From Actinomycetota bacterium (GTDB lineage: Bacteria; Actinomycetota; Humimicrobiia; Humimicrobiales; Humimicrobiaceae): 22,276 nucleotides of DNA. The stretch is taken from the NCBI GenBank assembly GCA_016932375.1, contig JAFGDA010000033.1:1-22276 (forward strand), in the 5' to 3' direction. The notes under the pieces were generated by a model. It had not been told where the DNA came from and ran no database searches. It worked only from the letters and a program-made list of their open reading frames with translations. Position numbers and translations under genes: made by a program. Of this stretch, positions 12,482 to 20,721 are shown piece by piece; positions within the stretch are counted from its first letter, which is position 1; every line of letters begins with the position of its first letter.

Positions 12482-14452
12482 ATGAGCAGCCAAAAGAGAT
12501 ACCTCGTAAAATTCCTTCCCGGAGGGGAGTCTGTAAAAGTTCCGCATGGTTACAATTTAAGGCAGGCAATCCTTGATTGCAAGCTTAACATAGATTCCTC
12601 CTGTGGAGGAGTGGGCACCTGCGGCAGATGCAGGGTCCAGGTCCTTGAAGGTGAGGTGGATACTACTGAATCGAGGTTCATAAGTAAAAGTGATAAGGAA
12701 AAAGGGTTTGTACTTTCATGCATGTCCCGGGTCAAAAGTGACCTTACCGTAAGGTTGCCTGAAGCGAGGAAATCGAGGGGCAGTATAACCATTGGAGGTT
12801 TCGATAGCACCGGCAAGGATTATGCCGGTATAAGCACCGATGAATTATCAAAAGTTGAAATTGAACCCTGGATAATAAAAGAAAACATCACAGTAGAGGC
12901 ACCCTCCCTCAGCTATGGTACCAGCGACCTTTACAGGGTAAAAAAAAGCATCATGGAAAAGACAGGGGTGCAGGATCCTGCAATCCCAATTGACCTTATA
13001 AGGAAACTGCCATACACATTGAGGGAAAAGGACCTTAATGTTTCTGTCATAATAGACCTTGAAAACAGTGCTGTAATAGATATATCACCAGGCCACGGAG
13101 ACAAAAGAATATACGGTATGGCGCTCGATATCGGCACCACAACACTTGTCATGTATCTTGTCGATCTCCAGTCAGGTAAAATACTTGATATTCAATCCGG
13201 TTATAATCCACAGATAAAATACGGGGAAGATATTATAAACCGTATTGTGTATGCAAACCGTAAAGGTGGCCTCGAACATTTGAGGGAAGTGATTGTAGAC
13301 TCAATAAACAGCATGGTTAAAAACCTGGTAAAGCATACAGGCGTAAAAGAAAGCGATATAGTATCTGTTATGATAGCAGGCAACCCTACCATGATGCATC
13401 TTTTTTATGGGGTCCCTCCACGCTTCATAAGGGAAGAGCCATATGTAACAGTCGCTAACAGGTTTTCAAACTCCCCTGCAAAGGATGTGGGTATCGGACA
13501 ACTTGTTAACGCTTATGTTTATTGCGTACCGGGAGTTGCATCTTATCTCGGCGGTGATATTACTTCAGGCGTACTGGCAAGTGGCATGTACAGGGAAGAG
13601 GAACTGGCATTGTTCCTGGACCTGGGGACCAATGGGGAGCTGGTTGTTGGGAATTCCCAGTGGATGATGGGCTGTTCCTGCTCTGCAGGCCCTGCTTTTG
13701 AAGGAGGCGGGGTAAATTGTGGCATGAGAGCATCGGAAGGAGCAATAGAAAAGGTGGTAATTGACGAGGATAGTTTTAAATGCAGTGTCGATGTTATAGG
13801 CGAGGGGAAGCCTGCCGGTATATGCGGGTCCGGACTGATAGACATAATAGGCGAGATGTATCTTAAGGGGGTCATAGACAGGAAAGGCAAATTCAACCGT
13901 GATATAGGCAACGAATTCCTTGCATGTGAAGAAGGTGACTGCCATTATATAATAGTGGAAGCCAACAGTAGTGCCACAGGCAATGATATATACATAAGTG
14001 AGATTGATATAGAAAACCTTATCCGGGCAAAGGCAGCAGTCTATGCCGGGATAAGGACACTCCTGGAGGAGGTTGACTTAGGGATAAATGACCTTGCCAA
14101 AATATATATTGCAGGGGGTCTGGGAAAGCACCTTAATATAAGGAATGCTGTCATGATTGGCATGCTTCCCGATATAAGTCTCGACCGTTACCATTTCTTA
14201 GGCAATACTGCTGTAACAGGCGCATACCTGAGCCTGCTTTCGGCAGAAAAATACAGGCAGAGTGTAAAAGTTGCCGGGGATATCACCTACATTGAACTGA
14301 GTGTGAATATGAAATTTATGGACCGCTATGTTGCAGGGCTGTTCCTCCCCTATACAGATATGAAGGATTTTCCATCGGTCGAAGAACATATATATTCTAT
14401 TTATAAAAAACCGGGACCGGCGGGGCCCGGAAAGAAGGATAAAACAAGTTAA
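12482..14452 (+). CDS. acsV: Corrinoid activation protein with 2Fe-2S and ASKHA domains
   Basis: This 656-residue ATP-dependent reductive activator returns inactive Co(II) corrinoid on the corrinoid iron-sulfur protein to Co(I). Its N-terminal domain is a plant-type 2Fe-2S ferredoxin with Cys41, Cys47, Cys50 and Cys80 (C-x5-C-x2-C...C). The C-terminal half is the ASKHA ATPase fold (DUF4445) with the nucleotide-binding blocks MALDIGTTT (about 213-221), FLDLGTNGE (about 377-385) and IAGGLGKHLN (about 541-550). It belongs to the family of RACo and the activator encoded in acs clusters. It lies 51 bases before cooC. There is no clear ribosome binding site before the ATG, only ACCCTTTTAAA. The symbol acsV follows use in acetogens. 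Confidence 0.87.
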   Translation: MSSQKRYLVKFLPGGESVKVPHGYNLRQAILDCKLNIDSSCGGVGTCGRCRVQVLEGEVDTTESRFISKSDKEKGFVLSCMSRVKSDLTVRLPEARKSRGSITIGGFDSTGKDYAGISTDELSKVEIEPWIIKENITVEAPSLSYGTSDLYRVKKSIMEKTGVQDPAIPIDLIRKLPYTLREKDLNVSVIIDLENSAVIDISPGHGDKRIYGMALDIGTTTLVMYLVDLQSGKILDIQSGYNPQIKYGEDIINRIVYANRKGGLEHLREVIVDSINSMVKNLVKHTGVKESDIVSVMIAGNPTMMHLFYGVPPRFIREEPYVTVANRFSNSPAKDVGIGQLVNAYVYCVPGVASYLGGDITSGVLASGMYREEELALFLDLGTNGELVVGNSQWMMGCSCSAGPAFEGGGVNCGMRASEGAIEKVVIDEDSFKCSVDVIGEGKPAGICGSGLIDIIGEMYLKGVIDRKGKFNRDIGNEFLACEEGDCHYIIVEANSSATGNDIYISEIDIENLIRAKAAVYAGIRTLLEEVDLGINDLAKIYIAGGLGKHLNIRNAVMIGMLPDISLDRYHFLGNTAVTGAYLSLLSAEKYRQSVKVAGDITYIELSVNMKFMDRYVAGLFLPYTDMKDFPSVEEHIYSIYKKPGPAGPGKKDKTS

Positions 14453-14503
14453 GTTAAGCCGGTAAGTTACTCTCCGGTAAACAGGAAAGGCTGTCCTGGT
14501 TAG

Positions 14504-15259
14504 ATGGGTATAAAAATTGCATTAGCGGGAAAAGGCGGAGTAGGTAAGACCACTACATGTGGTCTTATTATAAGGAATATTATAGAGGCCAATAAAGGCA
14601 CCGTGCTGGCCTTAGACGCAGACCCTAATTCAAACCTTAACGAGATTCTTGGTATTAAAGTAAATTCCACCATTGGTGCGATAAGGGAAGATTTCAAAAA
14701 AAATGCTCCACGTATGACCGGGGGAGTATATAAGGATCAGTTTGTGGAAATGAACGTACACCAGGCACTTTCAGAAGGAAAAGGGTTTGACCTGCTTGCA
14801 ATGGGGAGAGGCGATGGGCCTGGTTGTTACTGCTATGCAAATAACCTTTTCAAGAAATACATAGAAATGCTTCAGGGAAATTATGGTTTCATTGTAATGG
14901 ACAATGAAGCAGGCATGGAGCACTTAAGCAGGAAGACCACAAGCGATGTGGACTTCCTGATAATAATATCCGACCCTTCCCCCCGCGGAATACTGACAGC
15001 CTCAAGGATACGGGACCTCTCAGTTGAACTGGATATAAATGCCGGGGAGACATTTCTTTTAATGAGCAGGGTAGAAGGAAAACTGGATGCAAGGCTTGAA
15101 AGGGATATAAAGGAAAGGGGTCTTGAACTTCTGGGTATCATAAACAATGACCCTGATATATTTGATATGGACCTTGAAGGAAAGTCAGTATTTGATATTC
15201 CCGGAGACAGCAGTTCCCTTGCCCAGGTCCGGAATATACTGAAGGAACTGAAGATATGA
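14504..15259 (+). CDS. cooC: CO dehydrogenase maturation ATPase CooC
   Basis: This 251-residue MinD/NifH-type P-loop ATPase assists nickel insertion into CO dehydrogenase (or into acetyl-CoA synthase in the AcsF subgroup). The deviant Walker A is GKGGVGKTT at 9-17, LALDADPNSNL (35-45) follows, and GCYCY carries Cys108 and Cys110, the C-x-C pair that binds metal at the dimer interface in CooC. MDNEAGMEHLSR (about 131-142) is the Walker B/switch region. Length is normal. It sits just upstream of the gene for its likely client, cooS. Whether it serves CooS or AcsB cannot be told from sequence. Confidence 0.92.
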   Translation: MGIKIALAGKGGVGKTTTCGLIIRNIIEANKGTVLALDADPNSNLNEILGIKVNSTIGAIREDFKKNAPRMTGGVYKDQFVEMNVHQALSEGKGFDLLAMGRGDGPGCYCYANNLFKKYIEMLQGNYGFIVMDNEAGMEHLSRKTTSDVDFLIIISDPSPRGILTASRIRDLSVELDINAGETFLLMSRVEGKLDARLERDIKERGLELLGIINNDPDIFDMDLEGKSVFDIPGDSSSLAQVRNILKELKI

Positions 15260-15324
15260 CATTGCCCTGTAATATCCCCATATAATATCCTTAAAAAAAA
15301 TCCAAAAACTGCCAGTGATATTTC

Positions 15325-15352
15325 TTGCAAATAAAGTTACATTGTATATAAT
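15325..15352 (+). promoter_or_regulatory. Candidate promoter of the acs operon
   Basis: TATAAT (15347-15352) is preceded at 16 bp by TTGCAA (15325-15330, 4 of 6 consensus). It is the best promoter-like pair in the largest gap of the Wood-Ljungdahl cluster. Confidence 0.5.
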
Positions 15353-15369
15353 ATAAAAAATTGTCTATG

Positions 15370-15389
15370 TAGTGCACAAATGTCCACTA
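15370..15389. promoter_or_regulatory. 20-bp dyad downstream of the acs promoter (candidate operator)
   Basis: TAGTGCAC, four bases (AAAT), then GTCCACTA is an interrupted palindrome with 7 of 8 positions paired. It begins about 18 bases after the -10, so a bound regulator would block transcription. It does not match the CooA/CRP-type TGTCG-N6-CGACA site. Confidence 0.4.
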
Positions 15390-15554
15390 TGAAAAATTTA
15401 TATTTGTTTATATTTTCCGGAGTGCCTGTCGAGTTTATTAATCCTTTTAAAAAACTGAAATTTTTAATTAAAAATAATCAAATGCCCTGTATGTTTTATC
15501 CTGTTACGGCATAAGTATCTTTAAAATTTATGATTAAGAAAAAGGGGGGACAGA

Positions 15555-16496
15555 TTGGTTTTTGAGATTCCAAAAAATTCCTATAACGGTAAAATCAATA
15601 ACCTTAAGCTGGGAGTGGGAAATTCCCAGATCATGGTGGGAGGTGAGGCGGCGCTTCCTTTTCATGGTTTTGAAGGGGATATACCAAACCGTCCTATTAT
15701 TGCAATGGAGGTATATGATGCCGAACCTTCCGGCTGGCCGGAGACAGTTTCAAAATACTTTAAAGATGTTTTTAGTGATCCTGTCAAATGGGCACGGAAA
15801 AATATTGAAGAGTATGGCGCCGATGCAATATGCCTTAAGCTTACGCGCATAGCCCCTGACGGAGAAAACCAGGGCCCCGAAGAGGCTGCGGAACTTACCA
15901 AAAAAGTGCGGGAATCGATTGACAAACCTCTTATTGTATATGGCACCGGTCCCATTGAAAAGATTGCCGAGGTAATGAAGCGTGTATCCGAAAGGAATGC
16001 CGACAGCAATATCCTGATGGGATGGGCCGAAGAAGATAGTTACAAAACCATAGCTGCAGCAGCAATGGGATATAATAATAACGTGATATCCTTAAACCAG
16101 CTGGATGTAAATATAGCAAAGCAGCTTAACATTCTCCTCACCCAGCTCGGGCTTTCACCGGACAGGATAGCAATGGACCCGGCAAGTTCGGGGTTGGGTT
16201 ATGGCCTTGAATACTGTCATTCTGCCATGGAAAGATTAAAAATAGCAGCCCTGCTTCAGGACGACAAGATGACACAGATGCCCATAATCAATGATATAGC
16301 GCCCGAAGTCTGGAAGGTGAAGGAAGTTAAGGAAAGTGAAGCGAATTATCCTGAATGGGGAGACCAGGAGGAAAGAGGAATAAACTGGGAAGCAATATCC
16401 TGTATGAGTCTCCTGATTTCAGGTTCGAATATTTTAGTAATGAGACACCCCGGGGCAGTAAGCCTTATTAAACAAATGATAGACATGCTTCTTTAA
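15555..16496 (+). CDS. acsD: Corrinoid iron-sulfur protein small subunit (CODH/ACS delta)
   Basis: This 313-residue small subunit of the corrinoid iron-sulfur protein pairs with AcsC to carry the methyl group from methyltetrahydrofolate to acetyl-CoA synthase. The TIM-barrel family shows EVYDAEPSGWPE (52-63), ADAICLKLTR (89-98), LIVYGTGPIEKI (125-136), SLNQLDVNIAKQLNILLTQL (about 178-197) and MDPASSGLGYGLEYCHSAME (about 206-225). Length is normal. The TTG start has AAGGGGGGA 5 bases upstream, a strong site. It is the first gene after the candidate promoter and is split from its partner acsC by cooS and acsB. Confidence 0.94.
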   Translation: MVFEIPKNSYNGKINNLKLGVGNSQIMVGGEAALPFHGFEGDIPNRPIIAMEVYDAEPSGWPETVSKYFKDVFSDPVKWARKNIEEYGADAICLKLTRIAPDGENQGPEEAAELTKKVRESIDKPLIVYGTGPIEKIAEVMKRVSERNADSNILMGWAEEDSYKTIAAAAMGYNNNVISLNQLDVNIAKQLNILLTQLGLSPDRIAMDPASSGLGYGLEYCHSAMERLKIAALLQDDKMTQMPIINDIAPEVWKVKEVKESEANYPEWGDQEERGINWEAISCMSLLISGSNILVMRHPGAVSLIKQMIDMLL

Positions 16497-16532
16497 AACT
16501 GGTCCGGTAAATATAAAGGGGGTATATAAGCA

Positions 16533-18485
16533 ATGACGAAAGAAAAGTTAAAAAGGGAACCGGGTGATATTTCCGATGATCAGGCCGTATGCTACATGTT
16601 AAAAAACATGGACAGCGAAATTTCAACCGTGTTCGAAAGAGCGGAATCCATGAAGCCATGCCCGATAGGTTCGGGTATATCAGGCATATGCTGCAAGAAT
16701 TGTGCCATGGGCCCGTGCAGGATAACCGGGGATAAAACCGGGTTGTGCGGCGCTACAATGGGCACCATAGCAGCAAGGAACCTTGCCCGGCATATTGCTG
16801 CGGGTGCCGCGGCACATTCGGATCACGGAAGGGACCTGACTCATCTCATGGGCCTGGCAGCCGAAGGCAAAGCAGAAGGTGTCAGGATAAAAGATGAAAA
16901 AAAGCTCCTCGAATATGCAGAATGCCTTGGGATAAAAACTGAAGGCAGAGAGGTGAATGAGATAGCAAAAGAAGCTTCTGAAAAATCACTTTCGCTTTTC
17001 GGGCAGCAGTCAGGTGAAATAGACCTTGTAAAGATAGCCCCGGAAAAGAGGCAGGAGCTGTGGAGAAAAAGAAATGTTATGCCGCGGGGTGTGGACCGTG
17101 AGATAGTGGAAGTAATGCACCGTACACACACGGGAGTGGACATGGAGGCCGAGCATATACTTGACCAGGCAGTAAGGACCGCACTTGGCGACGGATGGGG
17201 CGGATCCATGATTGCCACGGAAATTTCGGACATACTGTTTTCAACACCTAACCCCAACCGCGCAAAAACCAACCTCGGGATGCTGGCAGATGATGAGGTA
17301 AACATTGTGGTTCACGGCCATGAGCCCACACTATCGGATATAATAGCAACCCTTGCAAATGATGATGAGATGATAGAATATGCGAAGAGCAAGGGGGCAA
17401 AGGGGATAAATGTCGTGGGGATCTGCTGCACCGCCAATGAAGTCCTTATGAGGCAGGGAATAGCACCCATAGGGAATTATCTTTCCCAGGAGCTTGCCAT
17501 TATGACCAGATCAGTTGAAGTTATGGTGGTTGACATACAATGTATAATGCAGTCGCTTGGCAGGCTGACAGAAAAATACCATACCAAACTTATAACTTCC
17601 TCACCCAAGTGCAAGATCCCCGGCGCCCTGCATATGGAGTTCGAAGATGACAACGGGCTCAAACTGGCCAGGGAGATAATAAGGATGGCCATAGATAATT
17701 ATGAAAACAGGCCCAAAGAAGTTTGTATACCTGATATAAGGGAGGACCTGGTTGCAGGGTTTTCAAGGGAATCAATAAAATACATGCTGGGCGGAAAGTT
17801 CAGGAGTTCATTCAGGCCCTTAAACGATGCCATCATAGATGGAAGGATACAGGGTGTCGTGGGAATAGTGGGCTGCAACAATGCACGATGCGCACATGAC
17901 AGGTACCACAATTACCTTACGAGGGAATTCATCAAGAGAGATTACCTGGTAGTCATGACAGGATGCGGGGCACTTTCAGCAGCCAAATGCGGGTTGATGG
18001 AATCTGAGGCTATGGAGTATGCAGGAGAGGGGCTGAGGTCCATATGCGAGACTGTGGGAATGCCACCTGTGCTGCACCTTGGTTCCTGTGTTGATAATTC
18101 AAGGATACTTACCGTTGTTTCAGATGTAGTCAGGGAAGGAGGCTTAGGTGATGATATAAGCGACCTGCCTGTTGCCGGTATCGCACCCGAATGGATGAGC
18201 GAAAAAGCCCTTTCCATAGGGACATATGTTGCAACATCAGGTGTCTATGTCGCATTCAGCGGGGAACCCATACCGGTCGAGGCAAGCAGTGAAGTAAAGG
18301 AAATTATGACCACCAGATGGCAGGAGAAATATGGCGGCCAGCTGGAATATATAGCCGATATCGATGAGCTTTTAGCAAAGGTAATCAGTGTGATCCAGCA
18401 GAAAAGAAAAGCACTTAAAATTGATACAAAACAAGAAAGAGTACTATTTGATATGGAAGCAAGGAGGGCGTTGAAAGATGTCTAA
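16533..18485 (+). CDS. cooS: Carbon monoxide dehydrogenase catalytic subunit
   Basis: This 650-residue Ni-Fe CO dehydrogenase interconverts CO and CO2 and supplies CO to AcsB. Cluster ligands are visible: Cys43 and Cys53 (shared D-cluster), and Cys54, Cys57, Cys62 and Cys72 (B-cluster). For the Ni-Fe C-cluster there are the His in VVHGHEP (about 261) and cysteines in GICCTAN (about 295), DIQCIMQ (about 333), GIVGCNNARC (about 447), MTGCGALSAAKCG (about 477) and HLGSCVDNSR (about 527). Spacing in the N-terminal block is C-x9-CC and C-x9-C, unlike the C-x7-CC and C-x13-C of the well-studied enzymes. AAGGGGG lies about 11 bases before the ATG. The end overlaps acsB by 8 bases. Confidence 0.96.
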   Translation: MTKEKLKREPGDISDDQAVCYMLKNMDSEISTVFERAESMKPCPIGSGISGICCKNCAMGPCRITGDKTGLCGATMGTIAARNLARHIAAGAAAHSDHGRDLTHLMGLAAEGKAEGVRIKDEKKLLEYAECLGIKTEGREVNEIAKEASEKSLSLFGQQSGEIDLVKIAPEKRQELWRKRNVMPRGVDREIVEVMHRTHTGVDMEAEHILDQAVRTALGDGWGGSMIATEISDILFSTPNPNRAKTNLGMLADDEVNIVVHGHEPTLSDIIATLANDDEMIEYAKSKGAKGINVVGICCTANEVLMRQGIAPIGNYLSQELAIMTRSVEVMVVDIQCIMQSLGRLTEKYHTKLITSSPKCKIPGALHMEFEDDNGLKLAREIIRMAIDNYENRPKEVCIPDIREDLVAGFSRESIKYMLGGKFRSSFRPLNDAIIDGRIQGVVGIVGCNNARCAHDRYHNYLTREFIKRDYLVVMTGCGALSAAKCGLMESEAMEYAGEGLRSICETVGMPPVLHLGSCVDNSRILTVVSDVVREGGLGDDISDLPVAGIAPEWMSEKALSIGTYVATSGVYVAFSGEPIPVEASSEVKEIMTTRWQEKYGGQLEYIADIDELLAKVISVIQQKRKALKIDTKQERVLFDMEARRALKDV

Positions 18486-20658
18486 GATTATTGCAACCAG
18501 TGCCATCAAAGGAGCCTACAGGACCATAGAGCGCGCAGAAAATATGCTTGCCCGGAGCATCGAGAAAAACGGCGGGGACTGTAAGGTAGAGTTTCCTGAC
18601 ACGGGTTATTTTTTACCGATCATTTATAGCATGACAGGCATTAAAGTTGAAAAACTTTCAGATGGCCTTCCGGTGCTGGAAGAGGCAAAGAAAATTCTTC
18701 CACCGGTACCTTCCGAAAAGTTATGGCTGCCTTATCTTGGCGGGACCCTTGATGCCGGTATTGCAACCCTGTGGGCAGAGGAAATAATCGAGGCAATAAA
18801 ATATATTGACGGCCCTTCTCCCGTAGATGGAATATGGCTGGGGGCTGCAGCAGATAAGATAATAAGGGAACGTGGTATTGAGTTTGTGGATGGGACAGCT
18901 CCCGGGTTTGCCGCATGTGTAGGTGCAGCAAAAGACGGCAAAACTGCGGTAGGAATAGCAAGGGAACTTCAGGAGAAGAATATATATGTATTCATGGCCG
19001 GTGAGACAGGCGGGGTCTCAATGGCAGAGCAGCTTGAAAAGGAAGGTGTTGAGCTTGGCTGGGATACAAGGCTCGTACCCTTTGGAAAGGATATAACAGC
19101 TGCCATATATGCGCTCGGGTTTGCTGCCCGGGCTGCACTTAGTTTTGGTGGTGTCCAGCCCGGGGATTACAGGAGGATGCTCCTTTATAACAAGAACAGG
19201 ATATTTGCCTTTGTCCTTGCCCTTGGTGAAGTGGATGAGCTTAAATATGCAAATGCAGCAGGAGCCATAAACTTCGGGTTTCCAACCATAGCAGATACAG
19301 ATATTCCGGAGATACTGCCAAGAGGTATCTGCACATATGAGCATGTGGTTTCAAACATACCTGATTCTGAGATTGTCAACAGGGCAATCGAAGTAAGGGG
19401 CCTTAAGATAACCGTTGAAAAAGTTGATATACCCGTAGCTTTCGGTCCTGCCTTTGAAGGGGAAAGGGTAAGAAAGGAAGATACATACCTCGAATTTGGA
19501 GGCAACAGAAGTGAAGCCATAGAGCTTCTCAGGATGGCTGACTCTTCCGAAGTGGAGGACGGCAAGATTGAGGTTTTCGGACCTGAAGTCGATGATGTCA
19601 AGGAAGGAGATGTTCTTCCTCTCGGTATAGAAGCTCTCGTATATGGCAGGAAGATGCAGGAAGATTTTGAACCTGTCATGGAAAGGCAGATCCATTATTT
19701 TACCAATTATGCAACAGGCATATTCCATATGGGCCAGAGGGATATAGTATGGATGAGGTTTTCCAAGGCTGCCGTTAAAAGCGGGTTCAAGATAAAACAC
19801 CTTGGAACGATACTGCATGCAAAGATGCATTCGGATTTTGGCAATATCATGGACAAGATACAGATAAAGATATATACAAATCCTGAGGATGTATCGGCCC
19901 TCAGGGCCAGGGCAAAGGATATGTTTAAAAAGAGGGATGAAAGGCTGATGAATCTTACCGATGAATCAGTGGATACTTTTTATTCCTGTACACTCTGCCA
20001 GTCATTTGCGCCAAACCATGTATGTGCGGTGTCACCGGAAAGGCCAGGCCTTTGCGGCGCCTACAACTGGCTGGACTGCAAGGCTTCCTATGAGATAAAT
20101 CCTGCAGGGCCGAACCAGCCCATCAAAAAAGGTGAGACAATTGATGATAAAATGGGTATCTGGAAGGGTGTAAACGAATTTGTATATAAGGCTTCAAACC
20201 AGACCCTGGAGTCATTCTCGGCCTACTCCATGATAATAGACCCAATGACTTCATGCGGGTGTTTTGAAGTAATAGCCACAATCCTGCCTTCGACAAATGG
20301 CATAATGGCGGTAAACAGGGAGTTTTCCGGGATGACCCCGAGCGGTATGAAGTTTTCAACAATGGCAGGAATGGTTGGCGGTGGCATACAGACACCGGGG
20401 TTCATAGGAATAAGCAAGTTTTTTATAGGCTCAAGAAAGTTTATAAAGGCTGACGGGGGACTCGCAAGACTGGTCTGGATGCCCAAAATGCTAAAAGAAG
20501 AAATAAGGGATCTTATTGAAGAAAGGTCCAGGGAATTCGGGCTTGATGATTTCCTGGATAAAATAGCCACAGAAGAGGAAGCCGAAACAGAAGAACAGGT
20601 ATTTGAATGGATCCAGAAAGTAGGTCACCCGGTGTTGCAGATGGAACCCATGATGTAA
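18478..20658 (+). CDS. acsB: Acetyl-CoA synthase (CODH/ACS alpha/beta subunit)
   Basis: This 726-residue enzyme condenses CO, a corrinoid-borne methyl group and CoA into acetyl-CoA. It has the full bacterial three-domain form, including the N-terminal domain that docks on CO dehydrogenase and forms the CO tunnel. The A-cluster ligands are Cys504, Cys507, Cys516 and Cys526 (CTLCQSFAPNHVC ... GLCGA) for the 4Fe-4S cubane, and Cys593-Gly-Cys595 (SCGCFE) for the distal nickel. All are offset by two from the Moorella numbering, so the protein is nearly collinear with it. AAGGAGGG sits about 9 bases before the ATG, inside the end of cooS, so translation is coupled. Confidence 0.97.
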   Translation: MSKIIATSAIKGAYRTIERAENMLARSIEKNGGDCKVEFPDTGYFLPIIYSMTGIKVEKLSDGLPVLEEAKKILPPVPSEKLWLPYLGGTLDAGIATLWAEEIIEAIKYIDGPSPVDGIWLGAAADKIIRERGIEFVDGTAPGFAACVGAAKDGKTAVGIARELQEKNIYVFMAGETGGVSMAEQLEKEGVELGWDTRLVPFGKDITAAIYALGFAARAALSFGGVQPGDYRRMLLYNKNRIFAFVLALGEVDELKYANAAGAINFGFPTIADTDIPEILPRGICTYEHVVSNIPDSEIVNRAIEVRGLKITVEKVDIPVAFGPAFEGERVRKEDTYLEFGGNRSEAIELLRMADSSEVEDGKIEVFGPEVDDVKEGDVLPLGIEALVYGRKMQEDFEPVMERQIHYFTNYATGIFHMGQRDIVWMRFSKAAVKSGFKIKHLGTILHAKMHSDFGNIMDKIQIKIYTNPEDVSALRARAKDMFKKRDERLMNLTDESVDTFYSCTLCQSFAPNHVCAVSPERPGLCGAYNWLDCKASYEINPAGPNQPIKKGETIDDKMGIWKGVNEFVYKASNQTLESFSAYSMIIDPMTSCGCFEVIATILPSTNGIMAVNREFSGMTPSGMKFSTMAGMVGGGIQTPGFIGISKFFIGSRKFIKADGGLARLVWMPKMLKEEIRDLIEERSREFGLDDFLDKIATEEEAETEEQVFEWIQKVGHPVLQMEPMM

Positions 20659-20721
20659 ATTGGTATTCAGGGAATTTAAAAAATAAAGCAATATTTTAGA
20701 TAAATAAACAAGGAGAATCAT

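Larger units (their letters stand above)
15260..15554. other. AT-rich leader region before acsD
   Basis: This 295-base gap holds the candidate acs operon promoter (15325-15352), a 20-bp dyad (15370-15389) and an AT-only 16-bp palindrome (15460-15475, ATTTTTAATTAAAAAT). If the promoter is right, the transcript has a leader of roughly 200 bases. I recognise no known riboswitch and no terminator for the upstream genes. Confidence 0.5.

Noticed and set aside
15461..15474. AT-only palindrome as an intrinsic terminator
   Set aside because: The stem has no G-C pairs and no loop, so it would not form a stable RNA hairpin; it lies in an AT-rich stretch where such matches arise by chance.
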